From assembly GCF_019504385.1 (NCBI RefSeq), contig NZ_CP080590.1, positions 910,001-974,000 on the forward strand: a DNA stretch of 64,000 nucleotides, read 5' to 3'. Source of the stretch: Devosia salina (GTDB lineage Bacteria; Pseudomonadota; Alphaproteobacteria; Rhizobiales; Devosiaceae). Positions 16,112-24,030 of this stretch are shown piece by piece (position 1 is the stretch's first letter; the number at the start of each line of letters is the position of its first letter). The notes under the pieces were generated by a model that worked only from the letters and a program-made list of their open reading frames with translations, ran no database searches and was not told the DNA's origin. The position numbers were made by a program, and so were the translations under genes.

Positions 16112-16914
16112 GCCAGGACGTCGTTGTAATCCGCGATCTGGTCAAGACCTTTGGCGGTGGCCGCAACCTGTTCGGGCGGCAGGCCAGCGAGGTGCATGCC
16201 GTTCGCGGCATTTCGCTCGACCTCAAAAGGGGCGAGACCCTGGGCATCGTAGGCGAAAGCGGCTCGGGCAAGTCGACACTGGCGCGCATGCTGGTGGGTC
16301 TTGAACGTCCGACAGCCGGTACCATGCAGATCGATGGCAGGCCCTGGTCGGAGCTGGCGGCACAGGGCTCGCGCGCCTTCGGCCGCAAGATTCAATATGT
16401 GTTCCAGGACCCGGTCGCTTCGCTCAATCCGCGCAAGACCATCGGGGACATCCTCGATGTGCCCCTGCGCCTGTTGTGCGGGTACGACCGCGCCACGCGC
16501 ACAAGGCGCAAGCGGGAACTGGTCGACGCGGTGCAGATGCCGCTCGATACGCTCGACCGCTTCCCGCACGAGTTTTCCGGCGGACAGGCGCAGCGCATCG
16601 CCATCGCCCGGGCGCTGGCGGCAGAGGCACGCATCCTGGTGCTCGACGAGCCGGTCAGCGCGCTCGATGTCTCGGTGCAGGCGCAGGTCCTGTTGCTGCT
16701 TCAGCAGCTGCGCGACGATCTTGGGCTTTCCTACCTGTTCATCAGCCACGATCTTGCGGTTGTGGAATCCATTTCCGATCGGGTCGCCGTCATGTATCTG
16801 GGAGAGGTGGTGGAAACCGGCCAGGCGGCCGAGCTTTTTGCCGCGCCCAAGCATGAGTATACGCGCGCGCTGATCGCCAGCGCACCGCGCCTCGACCATT
16901 CGGAAACCGCATGA
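16108..16914 (+). CDS. Peptide-type ABC transporter ATP-binding protein, OppF/DppF family
   Basis: A 268-residue ATPase with Walker A GESGSGKS (about 49-56), a Q-loop at VFQDPVASLNPRKT, signature FSGGQAQRIAIARAL and Walker B LVLDEPVSALD. The C-terminal HEYTRALIAS is typical of OppF, though the zinc-binding tail found in some OppF proteins is absent. It pairs with the ATPase half of the preceding fusion. Start and stop both overlap neighbours as ATGA, placing it inside one operon with the following GntR gene. Confidence 0.92.
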   Translation: MSQDVVVIRDLVKTFGGGRNLFGRQASEVHAVRGISLDLKRGETLGIVGESGSGKSTLARMLVGLERPTAGTMQIDGRPWSELAAQGSRAFGRKIQYVFQDPVASLNPRKTIGDILDVPLRLLCGYDRATRTRRKRELVDAVQMPLDTLDRFPHEFSGGQAQRIAIARALAAEARILVLDEPVSALDVSVQAQVLLLLQQLRDDLGLSYLFISHDLAVVESISDRVAVMYLGEVVETGQAAELFAAPKHEYTRALIASAPRLDHSETA

Positions 16915-17726
16915 GCCTGCCCGATCCCATCGACCCACCGGCAAGCGCCGGCCCTCCGCGCCGCAAGCGCACGGACGAGATCGTCGATGCCATCAAGCGC
17001 ATGATCGTCGAGCATGGCCTTGGCCCCGGCGATCGGCTGCCGCAGGAGCGGGATCTGCTGGCCCAGTTCGCGGCCAGCAAGGGCACGGTGCGCGAGGCGC
17101 TCAAGGCGCTCGAAGTCCAGGGTCTGATCTCCGTGCGCACCGGTCCGGGCGGCGGCGCCTTTATCGAGCGCATGTCGGAGGGCCGGGCGATGAGTCTGCT
17201 TTCCAACTTCCTCTTCGCCAAGAACCTCTCGATCGCCAACATCTACCAGATGCGCAAGGCACTCGAGCCGCTGGTGGCGGCGAGCGCCACGCCTCACATC
17301 GACGAGGCCGGGCTCAAGCGGCTCGAGGCCATCATTTCAATCTACGACCATGAACCGGCAGACGCCCGCGAGCGCTGGAACCAGCGCATGGCCGAGCTCG
17401 ATTTCCATGGCGTGGTCGCCGAGTATTCAGACAATCCGATCCTTGCCTTCACGGCTCGTTTCCTCCAGCGCCTGCTCAAGGACCTGACGATCGCCCAGGA
17501 CATCTATGTGCAGCCCGAACCCGTGCTGCGCGAGGGTGGCATCCGCCACCAGCGCGACCTGATCGCCGCCATGCGGCGCCGCGACGCGGACGCGGCGTCC
17601 GCCATCCTGGCAGAGCACATGGCCGAGGCGGAGGCGCATATGCTGCGACTGGAAACGCGCCTCGAGGATCGTTTCCTCAGCGAGACCGAAGAGCCTCGCA
17701 AGCCCCGGGCCCGTCGGCGCGCCTGA
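16911..17726 (+). CDS. FadR-subfamily GntR regulator of the second peptide-type operon
   Basis: A 271-residue regulator. The winged helix (about 18-85) carries GDRLPQERDLLAQF and KGTVREALKALEVQGLI, and an FCD ligand domain follows with LDFHGVVAEYSDNP and a later RHQRDLIAAM. A Pro/Ala-rich N-terminal tail precedes the DNA-binding domain, and an Arg-rich tail (RKPRARRRA) ends the protein. It is translationally coupled to the ATPase gene by ATGA, which ties its level to that of the transporter. The twin ATTTAT-N4-ATAAAT sites upstream of the operon are its likely targets. The ligand is unknown. Confidence 0.87.
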   Translation: MSLPDPIDPPASAGPPRRKRTDEIVDAIKRMIVEHGLGPGDRLPQERDLLAQFAASKGTVREALKALEVQGLISVRTGPGGGAFIERMSEGRAMSLLSNFLFAKNLSIANIYQMRKALEPLVAASATPHIDEAGLKRLEAIISIYDHEPADARERWNQRMAELDFHGVVAEYSDNPILAFTARFLQRLLKDLTIAQDIYVQPEPVLREGGIRHQRDLIAAMRRRDADAASAILAEHMAEAEAHMLRLETRLEDRFLSETEEPRKPRARRRA

Positions 17727-17804
17727 CCCGACCTCGGTGGCGCAGCACGTGGCAGCGCAGTTTTTCGCTTCACTAACACGCGCACTCTGTGGCACGCCTT
17801 ACCC

Positions 17805-18818
17805 ATGAGCGAACCCAAACCCCCTTCCTTTGTCAGTGCGCAGATGGTGGCCGACAGGGCCGGGGTGTCGCGTTCAGCCGTATCGCGCACCTTTACCGAC
17901 GGCGCCAGCGTGTCCGAGGCGACGCGCCGCAAGGTGCTCGAGGCGGCCAATGCCCTGGGCTACCACGTCAACCATCTCGCCCGTGGCCTGCGCGAACGCA
18001 GCAATATCGTCTGCCTCGTGGTCGCCGACATGACCACGCCGATCCGCGCGCGCATGGTCGATGTCCTCACCCGCAAATTGCAGGCAGCGGGCAAGATCAC
18101 CATGGTGATCAACACCGAGACCGACACCGAAAGTGTCTCGGCGGCCCTGCGGCAGACACTCAACTATCGCGCCGACGCCACCGTGGTTCTTTCCGGGACG
18201 CCGCCTGCCTCGCTGATCGAGACCTGTCTGGCCAATGGGCAGCAGGTGGTGCTGATCAATCGTGACGAGCGCTTGCAGGGCTCGAGCAATCTGGGCGTCG
18301 ACAACGCCATGGCAGGCCGCGAGGCGCTGTTCCTGCTCCAGCGCGCTGGCTGCAAGCGGCTGGGTCTGATCACGTCCAACGCGCGCACGGCCAGTCTGGT
18401 CGAGCGCGAGAAGGTGTTCGTGGCCGCAGCCGAAGCCGCCGGCATGCCGGTCGTGGTCACCGAGGCCGGGCCGACAAGTTACCAATCCGGCCAGGAGGCG
18501 GCGCGGCGGGTGTTCGGACGATCCGAGGCACCCGATGGCGTCTTTTGCGTCACGGACCTTCTGGCCCTGGGTTTCATGGACGTCGCCCGACAGGAATTCG
18601 GCATCGCGATCCCCGATGATCTTTGCGTGGTTGGCTTCGACGACATCGAACAGGCCGGCTGGGCGTCCTACCAGTTGACCACATTTCGACAGCCTCTCGA
18701 TCCGATGGCCGACGAAGTCGTGGACCTGCTGCTGCAGCCCGAGCGGGCCGTTTCGGAACGACGCATGATCGAACCGATTCCGGTGTGGCGGCGGTCGGTG
18801 CGACCGGGTCGACGCTAA
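17805..18818 (+). CDS. LacI-family transcriptional regulator
   Basis: A 337-residue regulator. The LacI helix-turn-helix with hinge occupies about 10-65 (SAQMVADRAGVSRSAVSRTF, then EATRRKVLEAANALGYHVN). The periplasmic-binding-like ligand domain starts at NIVCLVVADM and ends with DDLCVVGFDDIEQAGWASYQ. Note that the canonical opening TIxDVA is replaced by SAQMVA, a variant seen in several alphaproteobacterial members. It lies 438 bases before, and on the same strand as, an operon for a binding-protein transporter plus phosphodiesterase. The paired TGCAC-N4-GTGCA sites in that gap are its best operator candidates. Confidence 0.88.
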   Translation: MSEPKPPSFVSAQMVADRAGVSRSAVSRTFTDGASVSEATRRKVLEAANALGYHVNHLARGLRERSNIVCLVVADMTTPIRARMVDVLTRKLQAAGKITMVINTETDTESVSAALRQTLNYRADATVVLSGTPPASLIETCLANGQQVVLINRDERLQGSSNLGVDNAMAGREALFLLQRAGCKRLGLITSNARTASLVEREKVFVAAAEAAGMPVVVTEAGPTSYQSGQEAARRVFGRSEAPDGVFCVTDLLALGFMDVARQEFGIAIPDDLCVVGFDDIEQAGWASYQLTTFRQPLDPMADEVVDLLLQPERAVSERRMIEPIPVWRRSVRPGRR

Positions 18819-18933
18819 GGCAAATGCGGCCGATCCTTGGTGCCCAAGCTTGCCCGACCGGTGCGGGGCAACGGCTCGATTTGTGCCTTTTTTAGGGGTC
18901 CGCGCCTGCTTTTGAAACAGCCCGCGCAAATTG

Positions 18934-18949
18934 TTGCACAGCTGTGCAA
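18934..18949. promoter_or_regulatory. Candidate LacI-type operator 1, perfect 16-bp palindrome
   Basis: TTGCACAGCTGTGCAA reads the same on both strands. Its core TGCAC-AGCT-GTGCA matches the second site 78 bp downstream. LacI-family operators are typically even-spaced palindromes of this length, and a LacI gene ends about 115 bases upstream. Confidence 0.65.
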
Positions 18950-19012
18950 TCAGCCTGTGTCATCAAAGCGTTATGTAAGGCGCCTATCTACGCAATCAAC
19001 AGGGCGAAAAAA

Positions 19013-19026
19013 TGCACTTGTGTGCA
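19013..19026. promoter_or_regulatory. Candidate LacI-type operator 2, TGCAC-N4-GTGCA
   Basis: TGCACTTGTGTGCA has the same half-sites and the same 4-base spacing as the upstream palindrome, but a non-palindromic centre. Two sites 78 bp apart would allow looping or cooperative binding by a LacI-type tetramer or by two dimers. Confidence 0.6.
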
Positions 19027-19143
19027 ATCGCTAATGGGTGTTGTCTTGCGGTAGCGATGGACCATCGCGGCAGGCTGTACCCGGCATGAGATTGGGACCG
19101 CCTTCCGCCCGCCAACGCAAAGAGGGAGGAGGCCCATGAGGCG

Positions 19144-19170
19144 GGCGAACCGGTGCCGATCCGGTTCGCC
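19144..19170 (+). other. 10-bp hairpin in the leader of the phosphodiester-type operon
   Basis: GGCGAACCGG pairs perfectly with CCGGTTCGCC around a 7-base loop. It ends 86 bases before the binding-protein start and has no T-run. It probably lies in the 5' untranslated leader and could protect the mRNA or act in attenuation. Confidence 0.5.
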
Positions 19171-19256
19171 AAGACGGCTAGCGCCGTTACGCTGCCTCCG
19201 CATTCGGCAACGACAAGCGCGGTGGCCCCAACGGTCGCCTTGATGGGAGAAAGTAC

Positions 19257-20408
19257 ATGAAACGTCGTGACTTCATGATTTCCGCTGCGGGTACTGTGGC
19301 CGGTATGGCCCTCATGCCCCGCATGTCCTTCGCCGCCGAAGGCGTGATCGACTGGTACACCAGCTCGGACAGCAACATTCTCGATTTCTGGACCAATACG
19401 GTAAAGCCCGCCTTCGAAGCGGCGAACCCCGGCGTGTCCCTCAATCTGGTGGATGCGGGCGATGGTGCCGGTATTATCTCGATCGCCGAGCGCGCCATGG
19501 CCGCCAAGCAGACCGGGACCGATCCGCAGGCCGATTTCTTCGAGTCCGCCGATGCCGAACTGCCCGCAGGCGCCATCGAGGCCGGCATCTACACCAACAT
19601 CAAGGCCGCCGGGCTTTCCAACTACGACAAGGTCAATCCGCTGGCCATCGAGAGCGACTATTCGCTCCCCTATCGCGGCTCGCAGGTCTTGCTGGCCTAT
19701 GACAGCACCAAGCTGAGCGCGGCCGATGCGCCCAAGACCTGGGATGACCTGGTGGCCTGGATCAAGGCAAACCCGGGTCAGTTCGTCTATAACCGCCCCG
19801 ACAAGGGTGGTTCGGGCGGCAATTTCGTCCGTCGCGCCATCCACCAGGCCAATGGCCTCGACCCCTCCAAGTTTACGGTCGATAACTACACCGAAGAATT
19901 CGGCAACGAGGCTCTGGGCAAGGCCTGGGAGATCCTCAAGGACATCGCGCCCTCGCTCTATGACAACGGCGCCTATTCCTCGGGCAATACCCAGTCGATC
20001 CAGCTGCTCTCGCAGGGCGTCGTCACCATGACCCCGGTCTGGTCCGACCAGGTGCTGCAGGCCATCAGCCAGGGCGTGCTGCCGGAAGACACCGGCCTGG
20101 TCCAGCTTCAGGACCTGGCGCTGGCGGGCGGCTTCACCCGCTCCATCGTCATCGAGAACGGCGTCAACCGCGACGCATCGCTCAAGCTCGCCGATTTCAT
20201 CCTGTCCGAAGAAATCCAGAGCGCCATCCTGACCGAGCTCGGCGGCTTCCCGGGCGTTTCCTGGGACTATGTGGCACCCGAACTGCGCGAGCGCTTCGCC
20301 GACATCGTCCCGACCTCCATCCCGACCTTCCCGGGTGGCGACTGGTCCGGCCCCATCAATGATGGCTGGTACCGCAATGTGGCTCCGAACGTCGATCGCA
20401 ACTCGTGA
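19257..20408 (+). CDS. Periplasmic substrate-binding protein, family 1 (Fbp/Pot type), Tat-exported
   Basis: A 383-residue receptor. The N-terminus MKRRDFMISAAGTVAGMALM carries a twin-arginine motif (RRDFM) and a hydrophobic stretch ending SFA-AEG, so export of a folded protein is likely. The mature domain resembles iron/polyamine/phosphorylated-compound receptors (IDWYTSSDSNILDFW, later VVTMTPVWSDQVLQAI). It is followed by two permeases, an ATPase, a phosphodiesterase and an inositol-phosphatase-like enzyme. Iron is therefore an unlikely ligand, and a phosphodiester such as a glycerophospho-alcohol fits better. That assignment is inferred from context only. Confidence 0.88.
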   Translation: MKRRDFMISAAGTVAGMALMPRMSFAAEGVIDWYTSSDSNILDFWTNTVKPAFEAANPGVSLNLVDAGDGAGIISIAERAMAAKQTGTDPQADFFESADAELPAGAIEAGIYTNIKAAGLSNYDKVNPLAIESDYSLPYRGSQVLLAYDSTKLSAADAPKTWDDLVAWIKANPGQFVYNRPDKGGSGGNFVRRAIHQANGLDPSKFTVDNYTEEFGNEALGKAWEILKDIAPSLYDNGAYSSGNTQSIQLLSQGVVTMTPVWSDQVLQAISQGVLPEDTGLVQLQDLALAGGFTRSIVIENGVNRDASLKLADFILSEEIQSAILTELGGFPGVSWDYVAPELRERFADIVPTSIPTFPGGDWSGPINDGWYRNVAPNVDRNS

Positions 20409-21292
20409 CCACCGAGGCTGCTGACGGAGCGGCTCGTCCGCTCATCGAAAAGTCCGACAACAGGAGGCCGACCGGCCTCCTGCTTGTCGCCATCCCTGTC
20501 CTGTTGATGGCGTGGCTGATCATCTGGCCGATCATCAACGCCGTTGGCCGCACCATCTGGCGGCCGGATGCCGAGGGCAATTACGGCTTCAATCTGTCCA
20601 GTTACGTCTTCTTCTTTTCCGATCAGTATAGCATCGACAATCTCGCGGTGACCCTGTGGACGACGCTGATGTGCGCCATCCTGCTATTGGTCATCTGTTT
20701 GCCGATCGCGCTTTACCTGCGCTTTTCGCAAGGGCGGCTTCCCGCCTATGTGCAGGCGCTCGCCATCTTTCCGATGTTCGTGCCATCGATCATCCTGGCC
20801 TATGCCTTCATCCGCGTGCTGGGGCCCAATGGCATGGTCGACATCCTGCTCAACGCGGTAGGGCTGCCCAAGATTCGGACGCCATACCTGACCCCCTGGG
20901 GGCCGGTCATCGGCCTTGTGTGGGACAATATCCCGCTGACCGTGCTGATCCTGCTCTCCGGCCTTGGCAGCGTTGCCAACCAGGCCGTCGAAGCGGCGCG
21001 AGACGTCGGCGCCAACCGCCTGCAGGTCTTCTGGCACATCATCCTGCCGCGCATCTCCAATTCGGTACTCGTGGCCATCTCCTTCTCGGTGCTGGGCATC
21101 TTCTCGTCGTTCACGCTGCCCTATCTCCTGGGGCCGGCATCGCCCGAAATGATGGGGCCGTTCATGAACCGCACCTTCCGCGAGGTGAACGACCCGCTCA
21201 ACGCCATCACCCAGGCCGTCATAACCTTCGGCTTCTGTATCGCCTTCGGGCTTTTCTATGTGCGTTCGGTCGCACGCAACCAGGGGAAGTGA
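20405..21292 (+). CDS. ABC transporter permease 1 (Fbp/Pot type)
   Basis: A 295-residue inner-membrane permease starting with GTG in a GTGA overlap with the preceding stop. A cytoplasmic N-terminal tail of about 25 residues precedes helix 1 (LLLVAIPVLLMAWLIIWPI). About six helices are visible, and the EAA loop is EAARDVGANRLQVFWHIILP. Overall it resembles PotB/ThiP-half permeases. It forms the channel with the next gene. The GTG start and overlap suggest strict translational coupling. Confidence 0.9.
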   Translation: MTTEAADGAARPLIEKSDNRRPTGLLLVAIPVLLMAWLIIWPIINAVGRTIWRPDAEGNYGFNLSSYVFFFSDQYSIDNLAVTLWTTLMCAILLLVICLPIALYLRFSQGRLPAYVQALAIFPMFVPSIILAYAFIRVLGPNGMVDILLNAVGLPKIRTPYLTPWGPVIGLVWDNIPLTVLILLSGLGSVANQAVEAARDVGANRLQVFWHIILPRISNSVLVAISFSVLGIFSSFTLPYLLGPASPEMMGPFMNRTFREVNDPLNAITQAVITFGFCIAFGLFYVRSVARNQGK

Positions 21293-21293
21293 G

Positions 21294-22148
21294 ATGGAAC
21301 GCGTTGCTCCCGTCACCATGGCCCCGGCCAGCATTGTTCCTTCGCGTCCGCCGCTGGACTGGACCGGCATTGTGTTCGCCATCCTGCTCTCGGCCGCCAT
21401 CGTCCTGCCGCTGATCGTCGTCGGCACCTGGGCCTTCACGGAGGTCTGGCGCTATCCCAATGTCGTTCCGCAACAGTTCGGTCTCCGGTTCTGGAACCAG
21501 ACGCTGACCCGTCCCGATGTCTGGGCGGCACTGACCCTGAGCTTGCAGCTCTCTACCGTGGTGACGCTGCTCTCGGCCGCCATCTGCCTCCCCGCGGCCT
21601 ATGCCTTTGCCCGCATGAGCTTTCCGGGGCGCACGGTACTGTTCTTCTCGTTCCTCGCCGGGCACGCCTTTCCAAAATTCGGCCTCTTGATCGCGATAGC
21701 CGCGATCTTTCTGCAGCTGAACCTGATCGGCACCTTCTGGGGTGTGGTCCTCATCCAGCTCGTGGGCACGCTTCTGTTCATGATCTGGATTCCCGTGGCC
21801 GCCTTTCAGGCCGTCGACCGGCGCATGGAAGAGGCGGCCCGCGATGTCGGCGCCGGTCCGTTCCGGGTCTTCTGGTCGATCACTCTGCCGCAGGCCGGAC
21901 CGACCATCGCCGCTGCCCTGCTGCTGAGCTTTGTCGGCACCTTCTATGAAACCGAGGGCGCCTGGCTGATCGGCGCACCCGGCATCCGCACCATGCCGGT
22001 GCTGATGATCTCCTTCATCAACAATCAGATGGTCATCCAGTATGGCGCCGTGCTCTCGGTGATGCTCTGGGTCCCGTCCTTCATCGCTCTCATGTTCGCC
22101 CGCCGGGTCATCGGTGGCGGCGCCTTTGCCCGCGGCTTTGGCGGCTAG
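21294..22148 (+). CDS. ABC transporter permease 2 (Fbp/Pot type)
   Basis: A 284-residue inner-membrane permease like PotC. Helix 1 is IVFAILLSAAIVLPLIVVG, and the EAA loop is EEAARDVGAGPFRVFWSITLP. The chosen start lies one base after the previous stop with GGGGAAG upstream; an alternative earlier start would lie inside the preceding gene. It pairs with permease 1 and is followed nine bases later by the ATPase gene. Confidence 0.9.
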   Translation: MERVAPVTMAPASIVPSRPPLDWTGIVFAILLSAAIVLPLIVVGTWAFTEVWRYPNVVPQQFGLRFWNQTLTRPDVWAALTLSLQLSTVVTLLSAAICLPAAYAFARMSFPGRTVLFFSFLAGHAFPKFGLLIAIAAIFLQLNLIGTFWGVVLIQLVGTLLFMIWIPVAAFQAVDRRMEEAARDVGAGPFRVFWSITLPQAGPTIAAALLLSFVGTFYETEGAWLIGAPGIRTMPVLMISFINNQMVIQYGAVLSVMLWVPSFIALMFARRVIGGGAFARGFGG

Positions 22149-22157
22149 GGAAATCCA

Positions 22158-23192
22158 ATGTCTGTTCTCAAAATCACCGACGTCTCCAAGAACTTCGCCG
22201 GCAACACCGTCGCCGTGGACAAATTCTCGCTCGATGTGGCCGACGGGGAGCTGGTATGCCTGCTCGGCCCATCGGGTTCGGGCAAGTCCACCCTGCTGCG
22301 CATGGTGGGGGGCTTCGAGCGCCCCACTGCGGGGCAGATCACCATCGATGGCGATGACATTACGCACCTTCCGCCCGAACGGCGGCCCACGGGCATGGTG
22401 TTCCAGAGCCACGCGCTCTGGACCCATATGAATGTGTTCAAGAACCTGGCCTTTGGCCTCAAGCTGCGTGGGCTGCCAAAGGACGAGATCAAACAGAAGG
22501 TCGATGCCGTCCTCGAACTGGTGGGCCTGTCCGGTTACGGCACGCGCGGCGTCAACCAGCTCTCAGGTGGACAGCAGCAGCGCGTGGCTCTTGCCCGGTC
22601 GCTGGTGCTGGAGCCCAAGATCCTGCTGCTCGACGAGCCGTTCGCAAGCCTCGACCAGCATCTGCGCGAGCGTCTGCGCGAGGAGGTGCGGGACATCCAG
22701 CAGCGCCTGAAAATCACCACGCTCTTCGTGACCCACGGGCAAGACGAAGCCCTGGCCATGGCCGACCGGATCGTGGTCATGCGCGATGGGCGGACCGAGC
22801 AGATCGACCGGCCCGATGTCGTCTATCGCGAGCCGCAGACACCCTTTGTCGCCGGCTTCATCGGCACGATGAACCTGATCGAGGGGCAGGTGGCCAATGG
22901 TCGCTTCACCCATGCCGGCTTCGGGCTCGACATTCCGATCCCCGATGGTCCGGCAACCGTGGCCATTCGCCCCGAAGTCCTCGACCTGACCGCTTCGGAT
23001 GACGGCGTGGCCGTGGTGCACCGGGTCACCGACTACGGCACGCACGGGCTTGTCGATCTCGATCTGAGCGACGGAACGCGGCTCAAATCCATGGTGGCGC
23101 ATCCCGACCTGTTCAGCGCCGGCCAGAAGGTTGACTTGCAGCCCAAGGCCATCGCGGCCTACCGCAACAATGCCCGGGTTTATCGGAGCTGA
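22158..23192 (+). CDS. ABC transporter ATP-binding protein (PotA/UgpC-like)
   Basis: A 344-residue ATPase with Walker A GPSGSGKST (about 38-46), signature LSGGQQQRVALARSL, Walker B ILLLDEPFASLD and switch His in VTHGQDEAL. A C-terminal TOBE-like domain (about 255-344, FGLDIPIPDGPATVAIRPEV) is typical of the PotA/MalK/UgpC group that import sugars, polyamines and phosphorylated compounds. The ribosome site is AGGGAAA. One base separates its stop from the next ATG, linking import to phosphodiester hydrolysis. Confidence 0.92.
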   Translation: MSVLKITDVSKNFAGNTVAVDKFSLDVADGELVCLLGPSGSGKSTLLRMVGGFERPTAGQITIDGDDITHLPPERRPTGMVFQSHALWTHMNVFKNLAFGLKLRGLPKDEIKQKVDAVLELVGLSGYGTRGVNQLSGGQQQRVALARSLVLEPKILLLDEPFASLDQHLRERLREEVRDIQQRLKITTLFVTHGQDEALAMADRIVVMRDGRTEQIDRPDVVYREPQTPFVAGFIGTMNLIEGQVANGRFTHAGFGLDIPIPDGPATVAIRPEVLDLTASDDGVAVVHRVTDYGTHGLVDLDLSDGTRLKSMVAHPDLFSAGQKVDLQPKAIAAYRNNARVYRS

Positions 23193-23193
23193 G

Positions 23194-24030
23194 ATGGCCG
23201 ATCCCCTCTATATCGAGCGCAAAGGTCACCGTACCTGGCTCAAATGGCATCGCGCCCGCCGCAAGGCGAGCGATCCGGTGTTCACAGGTGCCCGCATTCT
23301 GGAGGCCATGCGGCTCGGCGCCAGCGTCGAGGTTGACCTTGTGGTCTCCGCCGACAAGGGTTTTGCCGTGTTGCACGACAAGACCCTTGAGAGGGAAACG
23401 ACCGGACAGGGCGCGGTGGCGTCGACCACGGACAACGAAATCCGGCAATTGCACCTGCGCGGCAATGATGGGGCGCCGATTGCCGACCGGGTCATGCTGC
23501 TGGACGACCTGTGCAGGCTGATGACCGAGGGGCAGGTGCATCCCGATGCGCTGCTGCAGCTCGACTACAAGGAAGACGAGACCGTGCTCGATGCGCGGGC
23601 CGTCGATAACTTTTCCCGGGCGGTCGGCCCGGTGGCCGCAAATGTGATCGTGTCGTCGGGATCGGCGGCGGCGATCGATCTATTGGCTGCGGCCGTGCCA
23701 GGCATGAAGAAGGGGTTTGACCCCAGCAACGAGCAGAATTTCCGCGCTGCATTGTCCGCCGGGTCTTTGCAGGCCTTTGTCGACGACGCCGTCAGGGCGC
23801 TGCCCGGCGCCGACCTCATTTACCTGCATTGGCCAATGGTGACCCATGCGCAGGATGCGGGCTTCGACATTGTCGGGGCCTTTCATCGGCACGGCGTCCG
23901 CATCGACGCATGGACCATCCGCGAGGTCACCCCGGCCAGTCTCGCCGAGGTCGAGCGCCTCCTCGCGCTCAAGGTCGATCAGATTACAACCGACGATCCG
24001 GAGGGGCTGCACGCGGCCCTCACATCATGA
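23194..24030 (+). CDS. Glycerophosphodiester phosphodiesterase-family protein
   Basis: A 278-residue protein with a GDPD TIM barrel. The catalytic His is probably in WHRARRK, and the metal pair E-x-D is in SVEVDLVVSADKG. The second His is in LHDKTLERETTG, matching the usual HDxTLxRTT block. The ENT motif that normally follows HRG is degraded (PVFTGARILEAM). The later metal Glu of the family is replaced by Asp in LLQLDYKED, so activity may be altered. There is no signal peptide, so it acts in the cytoplasm after import. Expected products are an alcohol and glycerol 3-phosphate, or a related split. It overlaps the next gene by ATGA. Confidence 0.82.
   Translation: MADPLYIERKGHRTWLKWHRARRKASDPVFTGARILEAMRLGASVEVDLVVSADKGFAVLHDKTLERETTGQGAVASTTDNEIRQLHLRGNDGAPIADRVMLLDDLCRLMTEGQVHPDALLQLDYKEDETVLDARAVDNFSRAVGPVAANVIVSSGSAAAIDLLAAAVPGMKKGFDPSNEQNFRAALSAGSLQAFVDDAVRALPGADLIYLHWPMVTHAQDAGFDIVGAFHRHGVRIDAWTIREVTPASLAEVERLLALKVDQITTDDPEGLHAALTS

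Larger units (their letters stand above)
18819..19256 (+). promoter_or_regulatory. 438-base control region between the LacI gene and the phosphodiester-type operon
   Basis: From left to right it holds a weak hairpin with a six-T run (18867-18893, possible lacI terminator), two matching dyads (18934-18949 and 19013-19026), a 10-bp hairpin (19144-19170), a smaller hairpin (ACGGC-TAGC-GCCGT at 19174-19187) and the GGGAGAA ribosome site of the binding-protein gene. A 35-codon Arg-rich frame (19136-19243) follows a strong GGAGGAGG but overlaps the hairpins. I could not place -35/-10 boxes with confidence. Confidence 0.6.

Noticed and set aside
17773..17792. Third LacI-type half-site (CGCACTCTGTGGCA) before the LacI gene
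   Set aside because: Only about 8 of 14 positions match the two upstream-operon sites; too weak to call as an autoregulatory operator.
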